64,000 nt of DNA from Humibacter ginsenosidimutans (GTDB taxonomy: Bacteria; Actinomycetota; Actinomycetes; Actinomycetales; Microbacteriaceae). The translations under genes and the position numbers were made by a program. Positions 60,951 to 64,000 of the stretch are shown piece after piece; position 1 is the first letter of the stretch, and the number at the start of each line of letters is the position of its first letter. A model generated the notes under the pieces. It saw nothing but the letters and a program-made list of their open reading frames with translations, searched no databases and was not told where the DNA came from. The stretch covers positions 1,116,001-1,180,000 of the forward strand of contig NZ_CP042305.1 in NCBI RefSeq assembly GCF_007859675.1, in the 5' to 3' direction.

Positions 60951-60984
60951 CACGGCGCTGCGAGATGGAACCGGGGAGAGCGCG

Positions 60985-61512
60985 ATGAAGAAGATCATCT
61001 ACGGGCTGCTCGCCACCGTGACGGGTGTGGTTCTGCTGTTCAGCTACCGCACGTCGCTGGATGCGGTGAGTCCCACGACCGCAACGGGCGGGGAGGCGAC
61101 CGGCACCGGGTCGAGCGGCGCGGGCACATCGGGATCGGGTGCTGCGAGTTCGACGGGCTCGAGTTCGTCCGGCTCCGGTTCGTCGAGCTCGTCCGACGGA
61201 GCGTCGTCGAGCACCTCGTCGTCGAGCGGCCTCAAGGACGGCACGTATACCGGTGCCTCCGCCGACACCCGCTACGGGCCGGTGCAGGTGGAGGTCACGG
61301 TCTCGGGAGGCAGGATCACCAAGGTCTCGGTTCCGGTGTATCCGACGGAGAGCTTCCGCGACGAGCAGATCAATCAGCGCGCCGTGCCTCAGCTCGTCTC
61401 CGAGACGATGAACGCGCAGAGCTCGAAGATCGACATGGTCTCGGGGGCCACCTTCACGAGCGAGGGCTACCTGCAGTCGCTGCAGAGTGCACTCGACGAC
61501 GCGCACGCGTGA
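60985..61512 (+). CDS. FMN-binding domain protein, covalently flavinylated and anchored
   Basis: A 175-residue exported protein. An N-terminal helix (IIYGLLATVTGVVLLFSY) and a Ser/Gly-rich linker of about 55 residues lead to an FMN_bind domain (DGTYTGASADTRYGPVQVEV). The flavinylation motif MVSGATFTSEGY is near residue 150; its Thr is the expected site for FMN attachment. GGAGA lies 8 bases before the ATG. It sits between the ferric-reductase-like gene and apbE, which encodes the enzyme that loads it. Confidence 0.88.
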   Translation: MKKIIYGLLATVTGVVLLFSYRTSLDAVSPTTATGGEATGTGSSGAGTSGSGAASSTGSSSSGSGSSSSSDGASSSTSSSSGLKDGTYTGASADTRYGPVQVEVTVSGGRITKVSVPVYPTESFRDEQINQRAVPQLVSETMNAQSSKIDMVSGATFTSEGYLQSLQSALDDAHA

Positions 61513-61522
61513 CGGGCAGAGC

Positions 61523-62368
61523 ATGACCCCGTCGAGCACGATGCGAGCGAACGCCACAGGGTCTCAACGTCGCCGCACGGTGCGCACGCGAGAGCTGATG
61601 GGCACCGTGGCGAGCGTGCACGTCATCGGCGAATCGCCCGACGCCCGAGTCGAGAGCGCGATCGAGGCGTGCCTCGACGAGCTCGACCACGTCGAGTCCG
61701 TGTTCTCGCCGTTCCGACCAGAATCCGACGTCTCGCGCATTCGCGCCGGGATGCTCTCCGTCGACGACGCCGATCCTCTCGTGTCGGTCGTCGTGGACGC
61801 GTGCGCGGCGGCGAAGGATGCGACGGGCGGCCTCTTCGACGCCTGGCACGCCGGGTGGTTCGACCCGACGTGCTACGTGAAGGGGTGGGCCGTGGAGCGG
61901 GCGGCGCGACGATGGCTCGAGCCGCTCACGGAGCATCCTTCGGTGCACGCCGCAGGCATCGGCGTGGGTGGCGACCTGCAGCTGTTCACGGCGGAGGGAG
62001 CGGACTGGCTGTGGGAAATCGGCATCGCCGACCCGTGGCATCCCGGCGCCGTCGTCGCGACAGTTCAGGTCGTCAGCGGCGCTGTCGCGACCTCCGGCAC
62101 GGCGGAGCGCGGGTCTCACATTCTCGACCCGCGCTCCGGTGCGGCGGCTGCCTCCGTGCTGAGCGCCACCGTCGTCGCCGGGAGCCTGGAGACGGCCGAC
62201 CTCTGGGCGACGATCGCGGTGATCGCGGGGTTCGACGACCTCTCCTGGATCACCACCGCCGGGATCCGCTCGGGCGTCCTGGTCGCACCCGACGGGCGCA
62301 TCCGCCGCTGGGCGGACGGGGTCGAGCTCGGCCCCGTGACGTTCACGACGGTCACACCGCGATCGTGA
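61523..62368 (+). CDS. apbE: FAD:protein FMN transferase (ApbE-like)
   Basis: A 281-residue enzyme that transfers FMN from FAD to threonine of FMN-binding proteins. Visible are [16 protein letters not shown] near the start, a divergent [14 protein letters not shown] for the usual KGYAVD block, [13 protein letters not shown] and [19 protein letters not shown]. The metal Asp/Thr positions in the last third ([11 protein letters not shown]) are present. It starts 10 bases after the FMN-binding gene. The product is exported or cytoplasmic; no clear signal peptide is seen. It overlaps the CoA-transferase gene's end by 17 bases. Confidence 0.87.
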   Translation: MTPSSTMRANATGSQRRRTVRTRELMGTVASVHVIGESPDARVESAIEACLDELDHVESVFSPFRPESDVSRIRAGMLSVDDADPLVSVVVDACAAAKDATGGLFDAWHAGWFDPTCYVKGWAVERAARRWLEPLTEHPSVHAAGIGVGGDLQLFTAEGADWLWEIGIADPWHPGAVVATVQVVSGAVATSGTAERGSHILDPRSGAAAASVLSATVVAGSLETADLWATIAVIAGFDDLSWITTAGIRSGVLVAPDGRIRRWADGVELGPVTFTTVTPRS

Positions 62369-62993
62369 GCGGCGGCTCCGTGGCGGCGATGACCTGGTCG
62401 ACGGTGACGCCGGGGGCCAGTTCGACCAGCCGCAGACCGTCGTCGGTGATGTCGATGACGGCGAGGTCGGTGATGATGCGGTCCACCACGCCCTTGCCTG
62501 TCAACGGCAGGCTGCACGCGTTCACGATCTTCGGGGACCCGTCACGGGCGACGTGCTCCATCAGCACGATCACCCTCCGGGCGCCGTGCACCAGATCCAT
62601 CGCACCGCCAGGACCCTTGACCATCTTTCCCGGGATCATCCAGTTCGCCAGATCCCCCGTGGCTGACACCTGCATGCCGCCCAGGATCGCGGCGTCGATC
62701 TTGCCGCCGCGGATCATCCCGAAGCTCATCCCCGAGTCGAAGAACGCCGCACCGGGCAGCAACGTCACCGTCTCCTTGCCCGCATTGATGAGGTCCGGGT
62801 CCACGGCGTCCTCGCTCGGGTAGGGGCCGACGCCGAGGATGCCGTTCTCCGACTGCAACACCACCGTCACCCCGTCGGGCACAAAATTCGGCACCAAGGT
62901 CGGCAACCCGATCCCGAGGTTCACATACGCACCATCCGGCAACTCCCGGGCAGCACGCGCCGCCATCTGCTCACGACTCAACGACACGATCAC
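62352..62993 (-). CDS. scoB: 3-oxoacid CoA-transferase subunit B
   Basis: A 213-residue subunit holding the catalytic glutamate in [16 protein letters not shown]. Other family blocks are [49 protein letters not shown] [20 protein letters not shown] and [15 protein letters not shown]. With subunit A it moves CoA from succinyl-CoA to acetoacetate or another 3-oxoacid. The GTG start overlaps the stop of subunit A by 4 bases. Confidence 0.92.
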   Translation of the reverse strand: MIVSLSREQMAARAARELPDGAYVNLGIGLPTLVPNFVPDGVTVVLQSENGILGVGPYPSEDAVDPDLINAGKETVTLLPGAAFFDSGMSFGMIRGGKIDAAILGGMQVSATGDLANWMIPGKMVKGPGGAMDLVHGARRVIVLMEHVARDGSPKIVNACSLPLTGKGVVDRIITDLAVIDITDDGLRLVELAPGVTVDQVIAATEPPLTIAV

Positions 62994-63784
62994 GCCTCCC
63001 CACGCTCGGCGGCTGACGCCGCGGCCCGCACGGTGCGGCGTTCGATGCGCTTCTCCACATCACGACCGACCACCACGATGCGGTCGACGTAGACGCCGGG
63101 AAGATGCACGGCATCCGGGTCGATGCCGCCGGCATCCACCACCTCTTCCACCTCGGCAATGCACACCCGGCCCGCCATCGCGCACAGTGGGGAGAAGTTA
63201 CGCGCCGACTTGTCGAACACCAGATTGCCCTGCCGGTCCGCGAGCTTCGCGTGCACCAACGCGAAATCCGTGCTGATCGCCTCCTCCAGCACGAAGTCCT
63301 TGACGACACCGTCGACGGAAAACGGCTGCACCGGTTTCGGCGGGGACGCCACCGCGATCGACCCGTCGGCGTTGTAGCGCCGCGGCAGACCACCCTCCGC
63401 CACCTGCGTACCCACCCCGGTCTGCGTGAAGAACGCCGCGATCCCGCTGCCACCCGCCCGCAACTTCTCCGCCAACGTCCCCTGGGGCGTGAGTTCCAAC
63501 TCCAGTTCGCCGGAAAGGAACTGCCGCTCGAACTCCCTGTTCTCCCCCACATACGACGACGTCATCTTCCGAATCCGACGCGCCGCCAACAACACACCGA
63601 GCCCCCAATCATCCACACCACAGTTGTTCGACACCACCGACAGATCCCGCACCCCCGACGCCAGCAGCGCATCGATCAGCACCATCGGGATACCGCACAG
63701 GCCGAAACCACCCACCGCCAGACTCGACCCGTCCACGACGTCCGCCACAGCATCCGCCGCAGAACCCACCACCTTGTCGATCAC
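62990..63784 (-). CDS. scoA: 3-oxoacid CoA-transferase subunit A
   Basis: A 264-residue subunit with the CoA-binding [58 protein letters not shown] and the GVGTQVAEG region. Length is normal. The start is GTG at 63784, with GGAGGAGG about 9 bases before it. It is preceded by, and overlaps with, a 17-codon open frame with its own ribosome site. The substrate (acetoacetate or beta-ketoadipate) cannot be told without neighbours beyond the window. Confidence 0.9.
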   Translation of the reverse strand: MIDKVVGSAADAVADVVDGSSLAVGGFGLCGIPMVLIDALLASGVRDLSVVSNNCGVDDWGLGVLLAARRIRKMTSSYVGENREFERQFLSGELELELTPQGTLAEKLRAGGSGIAAFFTQTGVGTQVAEGGLPRRYNADGSIAVASPPKPVQPFSVDGVVKDFVLEEAISTDFALVHAKLADRQGNLVFDKSARNFSPLCAMAGRVCIAEVEEVVDAGGIDPDAVHLPGVYVDRIVVVGRDVEKRIERRTVRAAASAAERGEA

Positions 63785-63834
63785 CGCCGACCACCTCCTC
63801 CGGGTGCGTCCACGGTCGCTGGATGATGCTGCAT
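63781..63834 (-). CDS. 17-codon upstream frame coupled to scoA (possible leader peptide)
   Basis: ATG at 63834 follows GAGGAGG by 5 bases, and the frame ends in a TGA that overlaps the scoA GTG by 4 bases. The peptide is [17 protein letters not shown]. Such an arrangement could couple translation of scoA. It may also be accidental, since the frame is open further upstream to the window edge. Confidence 0.25.
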   Translation of the reverse strand: MQHHPATVDAPGGGGRR

Positions 63835-64000
63835 GCCGGCCTCCTCGCCTGCCAGGGGTCGCCTTCCCTTCTGGGGATGCGTCGACCCGCCTCGTCGCGT
63901 GCGCTGTCGGCGAGCGTGTCGTGACACTCGCCGGAGCTCATCTCTCAGCGTGGCACGCCGACGTCGCGGGTGCACGGAATCGTGTCGAGATCGCGGCATC
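63835..64000. other. end region without a supported gene
   Basis: The last 166 bases lie upstream of the CoA-transferase operon. No ribosome site with a convincing frame and no clear -10 box was seen. It probably holds the operon promoter. Confidence 0.3.

Overview
The window is about 64 kb of high-GC DNA from an actinobacterium, most likely a member of the Microbacteriaceae (Leifsonia/Microbacterium type). Supporting signs are the prfB - ftsE - ftsX - smpB - ssrA neighbourhood, the actinobacterial DUF2017 and DUF3039 proteins, a LAL-type LuxR regulator, many leaderless genes with TANNNT boxes 6-9 bases before the start codon, and strong GC3 codon use. No rRNA genes, CRISPR array, transposase or phage module was found. 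The DNA looks like ordinary chromosome. Two tRNA genes (Leu-UAG and initiator Met) and one tmRNA are present.

Layout. 0-12 kb: LAL regulator, two PLDc_N/SHOCT membrane paralogues, a manganese transporter behind a DtxR/MntR-type box, a DksA/TraR zinc-finger protein, an FAD oxidoreductase, a copper chaperone/ATPase operon behind a CsoR-type operator, and ssrA flanked by a long inverted repeat. 11-18 kb: clpS-DUF2017, a peptidoglycan-binding protein, smpB, ftsX, a frameshifted ftsE, an inserted TetR/methyltransferase pair, and prfB. 18-26 kb: MFS permease, secreted beta-helix protein and a seven-gene Tad/Flp pilus operon. 26-36 kb: DedA, CDF exporter, rdgB-rph-murI, pncB, and an ABC-2 exporter whose ATPase follows a long disordered open frame. 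36-45 kb: a surface-glycopolymer region (cytidylyltransferase-like enzyme, Wzm/Wzt-type exporter, glycerophosphotransferase, glycosyltransferases, CDP-alcohol phosphatidyltransferase), interleaved with small hypotheticals. 45-51 kb: HtrA-like protease, two exported proteins, aminotransferase, nitrilase and tRNA-fMet. 51-59 kb: a TagF-like/GT4 fusion enzyme, a two-component system, a GT39-like membrane enzyme and a FetB-like permease. 59-64 kb: a flavin electron-transfer operon (ferric-reductase-like protein, FMN-binding protein, ApbE) facing a 3-oxoacid CoA-transferase pair.

How the genes work together. The 36-45 kb cluster and the 51.6 kb fusion enzyme together look like a route that activates an alcohol or sugar with CTP, builds a phosphate-containing wall polymer and exports it. 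The 59.5-62.4 kb operon looks complete for loading FMN onto an extracytoplasmic carrier and reducing it from a cytoplasmic flavin/NAD(P)H domain across the membrane. SsrA, SmpB, ClpS and RF2 form a translation-rescue and proteolysis neighbourhood.

Three reading frames (ftsE; the frame before the ABC-2 ATPase; a family-2 glycosyltransferase) are each off by one base at a 5-6 base G/C run. Homopolymer errors in the assembly are the simplest explanation. All assignments come from reading motifs by eye; no database search was run.
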